Shown here: positions 8,443-16,673 of the stretch, one piece after another
Numbering within the stretch: position 1 is the stretch's first letter
Layout: every line of letters starts with the position of its first letter
Source: Planctomycetota bacterium
Lineage (GTDB): Bacteria > Planctomycetota > UBA8742 > UBA2392
Direction of reading: 5' to 3'
DNA length: 47,635 nucleotides
NCBI GenBank assembly: GCA_020845475.1
Contig: JADLFN010000068.1
Location: 1-47,635, forward strand
Translations under genes and position numbers: made by a program
The notes under the pieces: generated by a model
Databases searched by the model: none
What the model saw: only the letters and a program-made list of their open reading frames with translations
What the model was told of the DNA's origin: nothing

Positions 8443-11004
8443 ATGAAGTATTGCCTGTTGTCGTTACTACTGGCGTTTCTCACCCCGCTTTCGGCGGAGC
8501 TGATCAGCCTCAAGGCGCAGGTTGAACCGGCAGCCGCCAAGCGCGGCGGCGAGGTGAAACTGCGTTTGCAGTTCACGGTTGAAAACGGCTTTCACGCCTA
8601 CCACAAAGACAATCCCGGCTACAGCAAGCCCTTGAAAGTTGAGTTCACCGAGCTTTCAGGGCTGACACAACTCGGCGAAACCACCTGGCCCAAATACCAC
8701 GAACATCGCGACGCCAGCGATCCGTCCTGGGTCGAGTTTGAACTCAATGGCGTGTTTGATCTGGTTTACACCTTTCGCGTGCCTGCCAAGGCAGCAGACA
8801 CAGTCACGATCGCGGGCAAGTTTGAAGCCCAGGTCTGTGATGCCAACGCCTGCCAGGACAAATCGGGCGACTTCAGCGTGCAGGTAACGGTTGAAGGCGC
8901 AGCGCCAGGCGCAGAGACCAAGCCAACAGATGCCGCAAACCCTTCAAGCGAAGAAGTTGCGGCCTTAAAGAAAGAGCTCGCCGAAACGCGCAAGGCCCTG
9001 GAAGAAAAGGTAGGCAGCCTCGCCGAGGACATCGCGGCTCTCAAGAAGGATTTGGGCGGCTCGCGCAAAGCCACCGAAGACCTTTCCAAGGCGCTCAAGG
9101 AATACCTGAACGCGCAGCATGAGAAAGCCGCGGCTTCAGGCGCCAAAGACGAGCACGGGTTTTATGAGGACTACGACTTCGCCCTCGCGGAAGCCAAGAA
9201 GCAAGGCAAGCTTCTGCTGATTGATTTCAACGGCGAATACTGAGGTGCGTGCCGAAAAATGGAGCGTGACGTGTTCACGCTGCCGAGAGTCAAAGAGCTG
9301 TTCGCCAAATTCGTGATCGTCGGCCTCAAGACCGACATCAAGAACAAGCGCATCAATGAACTCTACGCCAAGTACAAGGATCCCGAGGATCCTACGATTC
9401 CGCTTTATGTGGTGCTCGACCACGATGAGAAGTCGCTGGGCTTCATCCACGCCACGCTTGGCCCCGAGCCCGCTGGCGACGAAGATAACGGCCCGCCGCC
9501 TTCGGCCTTCGTGAAGTTCCTCGAAACGATGAGCGCCAAAAGCGTAACCGGCGCCAAGCCCGCTGACCCAACGCCCAAGCCCACTCCCAAACCCAAGGGC
9601 GAAATGCAGCAGGGCGCGGCCGCAGAGCCCGCCAAAGGATTCAACACGGACGAATTCCTGTGGTTCCTGCTTGAGGCCTTTGGCGTGGGCCTGATTACCC
9701 TGCTCACGCCCTGCGTGCTGCCGGTGCTGCCCCTGACCATCGGCTTCTTCGTCAAACAAGCGGAGCAAAAGCGGCCGGCGATTATTACTGCTGGCATCTA
9801 TTGCGGCGTCATTCTGGTCAGTTTCACCTCGATTGGCGTGATCGCTTCGCTCGCTCTTGGCGCCTCCGGCGCGGGTGATATCGCACGCAGCTGGTGGCTG
9901 AACCTCGGCCTGGGCATGCTGTTCATCGTGCTGGCACTCAGCTTCCTCGGCATGTTCGAATTGCGCATGCCCAGCTTCCTGACCATGAAGACCAGCCAGG
10001 CACAGTTCCAGGCCAACAAAGCCGGCAAGGGCTACGTCGCCGCCATGATCAGCGGCACTTCGTTCACGTTGATCTCGTTCAGTTGCACGGGGCCTTTTGC
10101 CGCCTACGTCCTGGCGCGCGCGGCTTCGGGCGACGTCATCCTGCCCGCGATTGGCATGCTGGCCTATGCATCGGGCATGGCGCTGCCGATTTTCATCATG
10201 GGCCAGTTCCCCTCCCTGATGAAGAGCCTGCCCAAATCCGGCTCATGGATGAACGCGATCAAGGTAGTATTCGGCCTGATGGAACTGGCCCTGGCCTTTG
10301 CCTATCTCGGGTTTGCCGAGTTCGCGCTGCGCAACGGCCCGCCGGAAATTTTCTCCAAGAACTTGGTGGTGGCCATCTGGGTGGCGTGTGCCTTTGCCGC
10401 CGGTTTCTACCTGTTTGGCATGTACCGCCTGCCCCACGACCACGAAAAGGTCGAGCAGATCGGCGTGGTGCGCGCGATCTTCGCTATCTTGTTCTTGTGC
10501 CTGGGTGCGTTCATGATGCCGATGTTGTTTGGCGCCCCGCTGGGCAACCTGGGTGCGGTGATTCCGCCCGGGCCCAAGGATGCGCCTTCGGCGTTCGGCG
10601 CCAGAGGTGGCGGCGAATCAAGCGACAAGCTCAAGCCGCCGGTCAAAACCATGGAGCAGGCCAAAGCCGAGGCCAAGAAGACTCAGCGACCCATCTTCAT
10701 TGATTTTACGGGCCCTGCGTGAAAGGACTGCCTGTGGGTTGAGGAGAACATTCTCCAAAAACCCGCCGTCAGCCGTGTGCTGAATGAGAAGTTCATCTAC
10801 ACCGAGATGTGGGTTGAAAGCGGCAGCGAGGGTGAAAGCGTGCTCAAGGCCCTGAAGTTCAGCACGGCTTTGCCGCAATACGCCATCGTGGATGCCGACG
10901 GCAACCTGATATCGCGCTACGAGCGGCCTACCAACGTGGCGTCCATGACGCCCGATGGCTTTGCGTCTTACCTTGAAGACACCCTCAAAAAGGCCGCTCC
11001 GTAA
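8443..11004 (+). CDS. DsbD-like thiol:disulfide transporter, putative double selenoprotein (two in-frame UGA codons)
   Basis: One frame, interrupted only by TGA at 9241-9243 and 10720-10722, encodes 853 residues if both are read as selenocysteine (U267 and U760). In order: signal peptide (1-18); DsbD N-terminal-like domain with C132 and C137; a coiled-coil linker (about 168-225); thioredoxin-like domain 1 with DFNGEY-U-GAC-RKMERDVF; a DsbD transmembrane core with TPCVLP (C424) and FSCTGPF (C548); and C-terminal thioredoxin-like domain 2 with DFTGPA-U-KDC-LWVEENIL. Homologous domains carry CxxC exactly where U-G-A-C and U-K-D-C fall. By family knowledge, DsbD moves electrons from cytoplasmic thioredoxin to periplasmic partners. 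The pieces after each TGA have no ribosome site, and the third has no ATG near its start. GAGGT lies upstream of ATG 8443. A conventional annotation would split this into three genes. The Sec machinery (selA, selB, selC, selD) is not in the window. Confidence 0.9.
9263..9281 (+). promoter_or_regulatory. Putative bacterial SECIS hairpin after UGA 1
   Basis: A perfect 7-bp stem AGCGTGA / TCACGCT encloses the 5-nt loop CGTGT. The loop starts 26 nt after the UGA at 9241-9243 and has a G at its second position. That matches the general bacterial SECIS pattern (hairpin just downstream of UGA, G among the first two loop bases). It lies inside coding sequence, as bacterial SECIS elements must. Confidence 0.65.
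10736..10764 (+). promoter_or_regulatory. Putative SECIS-like hairpin after UGA 2
   Basis: Outer stem GGGTT (10736-10740) pairs with AACCC (10760-10764), and inner stem GGAGA (10743-10747) pairs with TCTCC (10752-10756), around loop ACAT, with a small internal loop between the stems. The apical loop begins 25 nt after the UGA at 10720-10722, nearly the same spacing as the first element. The loop lacks the G usually found in the first two positions, so the call is weaker. Confidence 0.5.
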
Positions 11005-11063
11005 CGCGGCGCTATTCCAATAAATCGCCTCAGGTTGTCGCCCCGTCTGCTAAAATCGGGGCG

Positions 11064-13094
11064 ATGCCTGAGGCTGAAACCAAGCGCGTTCCCAAATCGC
11101 CGTCGAACCCGGCCACGCAGCCCTTGCCCGCAAAGGGTACGCGCGCCGTGGACATGGGGCCGCCGGCCAAGCGCATCTACGACCAGATGTCGCTCGTTTC
11201 CCTTGTGCTTGACACTGAGTTGCGCGTGGTGCGATTCAACGCCGCGTCTGAACGCGCGCTGGGCAAACGCTTTGACGAAGTGCTGGGCAAACCGTGCTTT
11301 TCGGTGCTCCCCGATCTCTCCGAGATCTCTGACTGCAAGGCCTGCGAGCGTGTAATCGCCATGGGCGTGCCCACGGAGGTCAAGGATGTCGAAATCTTCG
11401 ATCACTCCCGCAACCGCAAGTTCATCTTTGATTTCCAGGTCGATCCCATTGTCGGTGACGACGGCAAATTGGCCGGCGTCTCGCTCGTGGGCCTTGACGT
11501 AACCGAGCGCTTCAAGCTGCGCCGCAAACTCGCGCGCCACAACGAAGACCTCAAGACGCTGCACGACACCAGCAACGCGCTGCGCAAGACCATGGACCTC
11601 GAGAAGGCCTTCATGATCATCGCCAGCGCTTTGACCAGCGAAGAAGGCGGCGGTTACGACAAGGCCCTGATCCTCGTGATCGACCAGGACCGCGAGTTCC
11701 TGCGCGGGCGCATGGCCGTTGATTCGCTTGGCCTTGATTCCGCCCACGGCATCTGGCGCTCCCTGACTTCGCACGACGGCCCGCTCGACAAAATGCTCCA
11801 GAGCGCCTACCCCGTGCTGGCCAAACGCTGGGGCGAACTGACTGACAAGATCAAGGAAGTGCGCATCCCCCTCGACGATCCTGCGGGCCTGCTGATTCAC
11901 GCCATGCGCACCGCCGAGTCCGTCACGCACGAAACGCCCCAGGAGCAGGGCTTGCAGCACCTGCGTCTGGCGCCCCAGTTCCTTGAACGTTTCCCGATGA
12001 ACTGCTTTGCAGCCGCGCCGCTCAAGACCGACCAGGACGCTATTGGCGTAATCGTCGTTGACTCGTCGTCGCGCCCGCGCCGCTTTTCACCCGAGCGCTT
12101 GAACATGCTCAAGATGTTCGCCAGCCAGGCGGCGCTGGCGATCAACAACGGCCTGATTTTCCAGAACGTGCTCGAGCGCGCGCAGAAGGACAGCCTGACG
12201 CGCCTCTACAACCACGGCCACTTCCAGGAGTCGCTGCGCAACGAAATCGAGCGCGCCAAGCGCTACAACTACCCGGTTTCGCTGGTCATGCTCGACATCG
12301 ACCACTTCAAGAAGTTCAACGACAACTACGGCCACCAGACCGGCGACATGGTGCTCAAGCAGACCGCCCTCGTTCTCACCGCGGGCGTGCGCGTGACCGA
12401 TATGGCCGCGCGTTACGGCGGCGAAGAATTCGCGCTCTTGCTGCCGCAAACGAACCATGAACACGCCATGGACCTGGCCACGCGCATGTGCGCGGGCGTC
12501 GCGCGCAAGGTCACGGTCATCGGCCCCAAGGGTGAGCGCCTGGGCGTGACCGCCAGCTTTGGCGTAGCCACGTTTCCAAGCCACGCCCAGAGCGCGGCCG
12601 AGATCGTCAGTATCGCCGATGAAGCGCTTTATTACTCCAAGCGTAACGGGCGAAACCAGGTGCGCAGCGCCGAGGAAATCCTCAAGCTTCCGCTCGAAGA
12701 ACGAGAAGCGATCAAGCAGAAAAGCGGCGACACGAAATCAGGTTCCACAGTGCCGCCGGCCGCTCCACCACCAAGCTTCGTGCGCAATGATTCCGCCGTG
12801 CGCGCCGCCACCGAACTCGAAGGCCGCCGCGAGAACGTTTCTTTCGCCGACACGCGCGCCGTGCCCAGAAAATCCGACGAACCCTTGCCCCCCACCGTTG
12901 TCGAGCTGCCCCCGCGCTACCAGCAAAAGCTCGACGCGGCTATCGCAGAACGCGACGCGCAGCGCAGCAAGCGCGAGAAAAAGGAACGCCGCGACACGCT
13001 GAGAGTCGTGAAGTCATCACTCGCCGAGCGCCGCACCGGCAAGCCCAAAGAAGGCAAACCCAAACACCGCTCCGGCCACCAGAAGAAGAAGTAG
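11064..13094 (+). CDS. PAS-GAF-GGDEF protein, probable diguanylate cyclase
   Basis: This 676-residue cytoplasmic signalling protein has a PAS domain (about 45-155, opening SLVLDTELRVVRFN), a GAF-like domain (about 170-370), and a GGDEF domain (about 380-545) with LTRLYNHGHFQ, MLDIDHFKKFND and the active-site motif GGEEF (452-456). GGEEF is a functional variant, so c-di-GMP synthesis is expected. A Pro- and charge-rich tail of about 130 residues follows, ending in a very basic Lys/Arg run; its role is unknown. No transmembrane segment is visible, so sensing is probably cytosolic. Confidence 0.9.
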   Translation: MPEAETKRVPKSPSNPATQPLPAKGTRAVDMGPPAKRIYDQMSLVSLVLDTELRVVRFNAASERALGKRFDEVLGKPCFSVLPDLSEISDCKACERVIAMGVPTEVKDVEIFDHSRNRKFIFDFQVDPIVGDDGKLAGVSLVGLDVTERFKLRRKLARHNEDLKTLHDTSNALRKTMDLEKAFMIIASALTSEEGGGYDKALILVIDQDREFLRGRMAVDSLGLDSAHGIWRSLTSHDGPLDKMLQSAYPVLAKRWGELTDKIKEVRIPLDDPAGLLIHAMRTAESVTHETPQEQGLQHLRLAPQFLERFPMNCFAAAPLKTDQDAIGVIVVDSSSRPRRFSPERLNMLKMFASQAALAINNGLIFQNVLERAQKDSLTRLYNHGHFQESLRNEIERAKRYNYPVSLVMLDIDHFKKFNDNYGHQTGDMVLKQTALVLTAGVRVTDMAARYGGEEFALLLPQTNHEHAMDLATRMCAGVARKVTVIGPKGERLGVTASFGVATFPSHAQSAAEIVSIADEALYYSKRNGRNQVRSAEEILKLPLEEREAIKQKSGDTKSGSTVPPAAPPPSFVRNDSAVRAATELEGRRENVSFADTRAVPRKSDEPLPPTVVELPPRYQQKLDAAIAERDAQRSKREKKERRDTLRVVKSSLAERRTGKPKEGKPKHRSGHQKKK

Positions 13095-13104
13095 CGTAGC
13101 CCGG

Positions 13105-14784
13105 CTACGGTGCCACAACGCGAAGAACGTAAGGCTCATCGCCGCGCCAGCATGATTCGTCAATGCGTGATTCCCGCCCGTCCACCCAGACGATTCCGCG
13201 TCCCCACGGGAAGAAATCCGCGGAAAAAGTGCCATCCTCGGCAATATCCACATATCCGGGGCAAGTCTGGAATCCGGACATCGGTCTGCCGAAAATGCCC
13301 AGCGACCTGTAGCGGGGCACGCTTCGGTCTTCGTTAACTATTTGTCCGTTCACACGCACCAGAGGCCGCATCGACGCCCGCCACCACCCGCCGCTGCCGC
13401 GGGGGGAGAAGCTAACGTTCGCAATTTGCGGGTCGCAGAATTCCCTGCGGTCGGCGGGCACGATCACCGGCACGTCAAAACCGACATAGAATGGGTGCCC
13501 GAACTTCAGGTAGGCCTCGGCGCCATTCTTGGTCGGCCTGGCATGTATCGTGAAGTGCCCTTGGGCGTTGGTAAACGCCACTTCGTTCATCGCGTAGGAG
13601 CCGGTCACGCGGATGTTCGGAACCGGCATTCCGGTGCGCGCGTCCAGGCACTCGCCGCTGAGTTCGAGTGTCTCGCAGGGCTCCAACGTAATGTCGCAAT
13701 AACGCTCGCCACCTTCTGTGCGCGGCGCCACAAACCGTTCATCACGCTGCCAACCGGGCCCGAACGCACCAATGCCCCATTCGTCCATTCCCGGCGGCGC
13801 ATAAAACGTCGCGCGGCCTTGCGCATCCGCATGAATGCTAAGGTAGCACTCCTCGTCAAGCAAGGCGCGCTGATAGTCGACTTTGCCTCGTTCGCCCAAC
13901 CAGATGGTAATCACGGTGGGATCGGGGGGCGGATTCGTGATTTGAACGTGAAACACCTCGGGGTCGGCGCGGACGAAATAGAATTCTACTCCACCTGGCG
14001 CATTCAATCTGTCCGCGTTGAAGTCGATCCCGTTGTACTTTTCCCAGGAAGCGTTCATCAAGAATGTAGCGTGCGACGGGACATACCCAGGCGCATACGC
14101 CGCCAGCCACACCGAATCATTGCCGGGATTCGAGTCTTCCCCGCCGCTACTGAGGCGTGCGTTAAACTCAAAAGCGCCGAAGTCATCGGTGATGGTCCGG
14201 TGAAGTTCTCGATCGCAAACTATCACGCCCGCAAGCGGAACCAAAACATCACCGCGTATCTCATACACATGGCCTCGCACCGGGCGGGTGGCGATCTCGC
14301 GATGCCCCGGATTCCGTCCAATGAACCCAGTGATTCGTGGCCGCCCCGCATTGACGCAGCTAACTACGGTCGGTTCACCGTACCCGGTCGCGGTCAGGTT
14401 CGGAGGAGCAGCCTTTTCAGCGCCAACCACTTTGTGCTCGCTGATGCTTCGTTTTCTTGACTCCATCTCCGCTAACGCCCGGCGTTCGTTTCGCGACTTC
14501 CTTCCTTTTGGATCGCGCTTGGGCGGCCGTTTGTCCGGAACCTCAGGCCGCGACTGATCTGTTGGTCTATTCACCGCGGAGTCGTTGGCGGCGAAAGGCG
14601 CCTCCATTCGCCCATTCGATGGAGCAGGCTTTTCCCGATTTGTCGACGCGGATCTACAATGATTCGCTGCGATAAATTGGGGTTCCAGCTCGGCGTGAGT
14701 GAGCCGCCAGAACATCACCACGACCACGAGCGCAATAATCGCGGCGAGACCAACCCCTGCAAGTAATTGACGTCGATGAGCCAT
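13105..14784 (-). CDS. Membrane-anchored protein with carboxypeptidase-regulatory-like domains
   Basis: The 559-residue product starts MAHRRQLLAG and has one N-terminal transmembrane helix (about 6-27), then a charged low-complexity linker. Two or more beta-sandwich repeats follow that resemble carboxypeptidase-regulatory-like folds: RGHVYEIRGDVLVPLAGV with a TDDFGAFEF strand, and LSGECLDARTGMPVPNIRV with NAQGHFTI. Such domains are structural or adhesive and the protein probably faces the periplasm or outside. Start ATG 14784 is chosen for GAAGG 7 bases upstream; the longer frame to 14862 adds 26 non-hydrophobic residues. It is transcribed divergently from the RTX protein gene. Confidence 0.75.
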   Translation of the reverse strand: MAHRRQLLAGVGLAAIIALVVVVMFWRLTHAELEPQFIAANHCRSASTNREKPAPSNGRMEAPFAANDSAVNRPTDQSRPEVPDKRPPKRDPKGRKSRNERRALAEMESRKRSISEHKVVGAEKAAPPNLTATGYGEPTVVSCVNAGRPRITGFIGRNPGHREIATRPVRGHVYEIRGDVLVPLAGVIVCDRELHRTITDDFGAFEFNARLSSGGEDSNPGNDSVWLAAYAPGYVPSHATFLMNASWEKYNGIDFNADRLNAPGGVEFYFVRADPEVFHVQITNPPPDPTVITIWLGERGKVDYQRALLDEECYLSIHADAQGRATFYAPPGMDEWGIGAFGPGWQRDERFVAPRTEGGERYCDITLEPCETLELSGECLDARTGMPVPNIRVTGSYAMNEVAFTNAQGHFTIHARPTKNGAEAYLKFGHPFYVGFDVPVIVPADRREFCDPQIANVSFSPRGSGGWWRASMRPLVRVNGQIVNEDRSVPRYRSLGIFGRPMSGFQTCPGYVDIAEDGTFSADFFPWGRGIVWVDGRESRIDESCWRGDEPYVLRVVAP

Positions 14785-14914
14785 ATCGAGCCTTCGCGCG
14801 CTTGAATTGAGATTCGCCGCGATATTTATCCGATTTTGCCTGGAAAGCCCCCCCCACCGCAATGGTAAATCGCTGCCGCATATTCAATTTTATTTACTAT
14901 TTTGGAGAAACCAT
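14785..14914. promoter_or_regulatory. Divergent promoter region
   Basis: This 130-base gap separates two divergent surface-protein genes and is AT-rich near the right side (ATTTTATTTACTATTTT just before the ribosome site), unlike the GC-rich surroundings. It also holds a run of eight C at about 14849-14856, a possible slippage tract. No exact -35/-10 pair was assigned. Confidence 0.4.
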
Positions 14915-16564
14915 ATGTTGCGTCTGATGCTTTTCTTGACCCTTGCCGTATGCGCGAACATCGTTAGCGCATGGACGTTGCCGACGCCGGAATCCGCCAC
15001 TGCGGAGCCTGATTTCACTTCCGCAGAAGGCGGTAGTGTCACCCTCGGCGGCAACACTTTTCTAATCAAGATCACAGTGTACTGCGACGATGAAGGCAAC
15101 TTCGCCAAGAACACAACCAAAGTCACCAAGAACGGTGGAACCGAACGTTCCTACGATAACACAACGGTGAACTCGCCGGTCAACGTGGTCACCGATGGAG
15201 TGCAGATTTGGGTCGGTACACCCGGCGACGACGTCATTTTCCCCGACGCTTCATGGAACGATGGTGCCACCCCTCCAGTCATCCTTCCTGCCATCATGAT
15301 TGGCATGGCCGGTAACGACATCATTATCGGTACGAACAACGCGTCGGGCGACGTCCTCTGCGGCAACGCTGATGCCGATACCATTCTAGGCCGGGGAGGC
15401 CCTGATCGGATCTGGGGTGGGGCTGGCAGCGACGGCGTTGCAGGCAACGACGGCGACGACAAGATTTGCGGCGGCGCCGATGCGGACAAACTGGGCTTCA
15501 ACTCGATCCGTAGTGCGGGCTCCGATGGCGGCACAGACGGTGACGGAAACCAGCTCTGGGATTTTGGCAGCAGCACTCACAGCGTGACAGTAACGGACGG
15601 TGTGGAGATGCCCTTGTTCTTGAGTGACGGCGCTGGCGGGGACGCGAAGGGCGGTCTCTGGGGATGTGCCGGAGACGATCACATTTGGGGCGAGGCCGGC
15701 GCGGACCGCGTCTTCGGGGATGGAGACGAAGATTTCTCGAGCAGCGACGGCGCCAATTGGCTTTATGGCGGCTCCGAGGCCGACATAATTACTGGCGGTG
15801 AAAGCACTGACAATATTTGGGGCGGAGCGGGTGGAGACACCATTTTGGGCGGGTTGGGGTGGACCGATAACCGGAACACGGATAGCTCGGATTACCTCTT
15901 CGGTGACGACGATAACGACAATATCTCGGGCAGGGGTGGCGCGGACTACGTTAACGGTGGGGCTGGCGACGACCATCTGTACGGATTTAGGTCGGGGGGC
16001 TACGGAATTCCAGACAGCAGCAATTTCATTGACGGCGGAAGTTCCGGACAAGACACCATCGACGGTGCGGAACACGCTGACGATCTGATGGGCGGCGATG
16101 AACGCGACACAATTAGTGGCGGAGATGGCGCCGATCGCATTGACGGCGAAGCCGGAATGGACATCATCGATGGTGGCGAGTACCACGACTACATTTGGTG
16201 CGGCGCTGGGGATGACGTCGCCGTTGGCGGGTACGGCAACGACTTCATGACGGGTGAAGCCGACAGCGATTACCTCTATGGCGATGGCGGCAACGACCGC
16301 CTCGTCGACACCAGCGGCGGAATCGCAGACTATCTGTACGGAGATAACAGCTCCGCCGACAATGGCGCGGATGAACTGAATGCCTACGACGGCAACAGCT
16401 CCGGCCCGACGATCCATGACTTCCTTCAAGGTTACAGCCCCAACAAAGAGAGCGTCTGGGCCGACGATGCCGACTCGATTCTTGACGTTCCAGCCGAGAC
16501 GCCGACGCTGTCAGCCGGACCGACCACTCCGGCGGATGGTACAAGCAGGCCCACTCGCCCGTGA
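14915..16564 (+). CDS. Secreted RTX-type calcium-binding repeat protein
   Basis: The 549-residue product has a signal peptide (MLRLMLFLTLAVCANIVSA) and, from about residue 125 to 500, many irregular glycine/aspartate nonapeptides of the GGxGxDxhx type (for example GGAGSDGVA, GGAGDDHLYG, GGDGADRID). These form calcium-binding parallel beta-rolls in RTX proteins. No catalytic domain is visible and the C-terminus (ending TSRPTRP) lacks an obvious type I secretion signal. The N-terminal signal suggests Sec export instead. GGAGA lies 8 bases before ATG 14915; the open frame extends upstream to 14807 but that part is non-hydrophobic intergenic sequence. A strong terminator follows. Confidence 0.82.
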   Translation: MLRLMLFLTLAVCANIVSAWTLPTPESATAEPDFTSAEGGSVTLGGNTFLIKITVYCDDEGNFAKNTTKVTKNGGTERSYDNTTVNSPVNVVTDGVQIWVGTPGDDVIFPDASWNDGATPPVILPAIMIGMAGNDIIIGTNNASGDVLCGNADADTILGRGGPDRIWGGAGSDGVAGNDGDDKICGGADADKLGFNSIRSAGSDGGTDGDGNQLWDFGSSTHSVTVTDGVEMPLFLSDGAGGDAKGGLWGCAGDDHIWGEAGADRVFGDGDEDFSSSDGANWLYGGSEADIITGGESTDNIWGGAGGDTILGGLGWTDNRNTDSSDYLFGDDDNDNISGRGGADYVNGGAGDDHLYGFRSGGYGIPDSSNFIDGGSSGQDTIDGAEHADDLMGGDERDTISGGDGADRIDGEAGMDIIDGGEYHDYIWCGAGDDVAVGGYGNDFMTGEADSDYLYGDGGNDRLVDTSGGIADYLYGDNSSADNGADELNAYDGNSSGPTIHDFLQGYSPNKESVWADDADSILDVPAETPTLSAGPTTPADGTSRPTRP

Positions 16565-16581
16565 CGACACTGTCAGAACAG

Positions 16582-16609
16582 GCATCGGAAGCCGAATGGC
16601 TTCCGATGC
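16582..16609 (+). terminator. Intrinsic terminator after the RTX gene
   Basis: A perfect 12-bp inverted repeat GCATCGGAAGCC / GGCTTCCGATGC with a 4-nt loop GAAT is followed by the T-rich TTCTATTT. It sits between the RTX gene stop and the purH start, so purH should have its own promoter in the short region after it. Confidence 0.75.
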
Positions 16610-16673
16610 TTCTATTTCACCGCTTGTTTCGAAGTGTTCCAATGCGCGCCGTGTGTTGCTAGAAGCGTTGCCC

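Noticed and set aside
8443..11004. The TGA codons in the DsbD-like gene as an alternative genetic code (TGA = Trp or Gly)
   Set aside because: TGA ends several unrelated genes in the window (for example 16562-16564, 20627-20629, 25297-25299), and Trp is encoded by TGG throughout. Only this gene has internal TGA codons, both at redox-active positions.
8443..11004. Pseudogene or sequencing errors splitting the DsbD-like gene
   Set aside because: There is no frameshift, and both interruptions fall at the same functional position of two different domains with conserved sequence on both sides. Random damage would not show this.
14288..14675. Plus-strand open frames opposite the membrane-anchored protein gene
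   Set aside because: They are antisense shadows with no ribosome site; the minus-strand gene has a transmembrane helix and recognisable beta-sandwich repeats.
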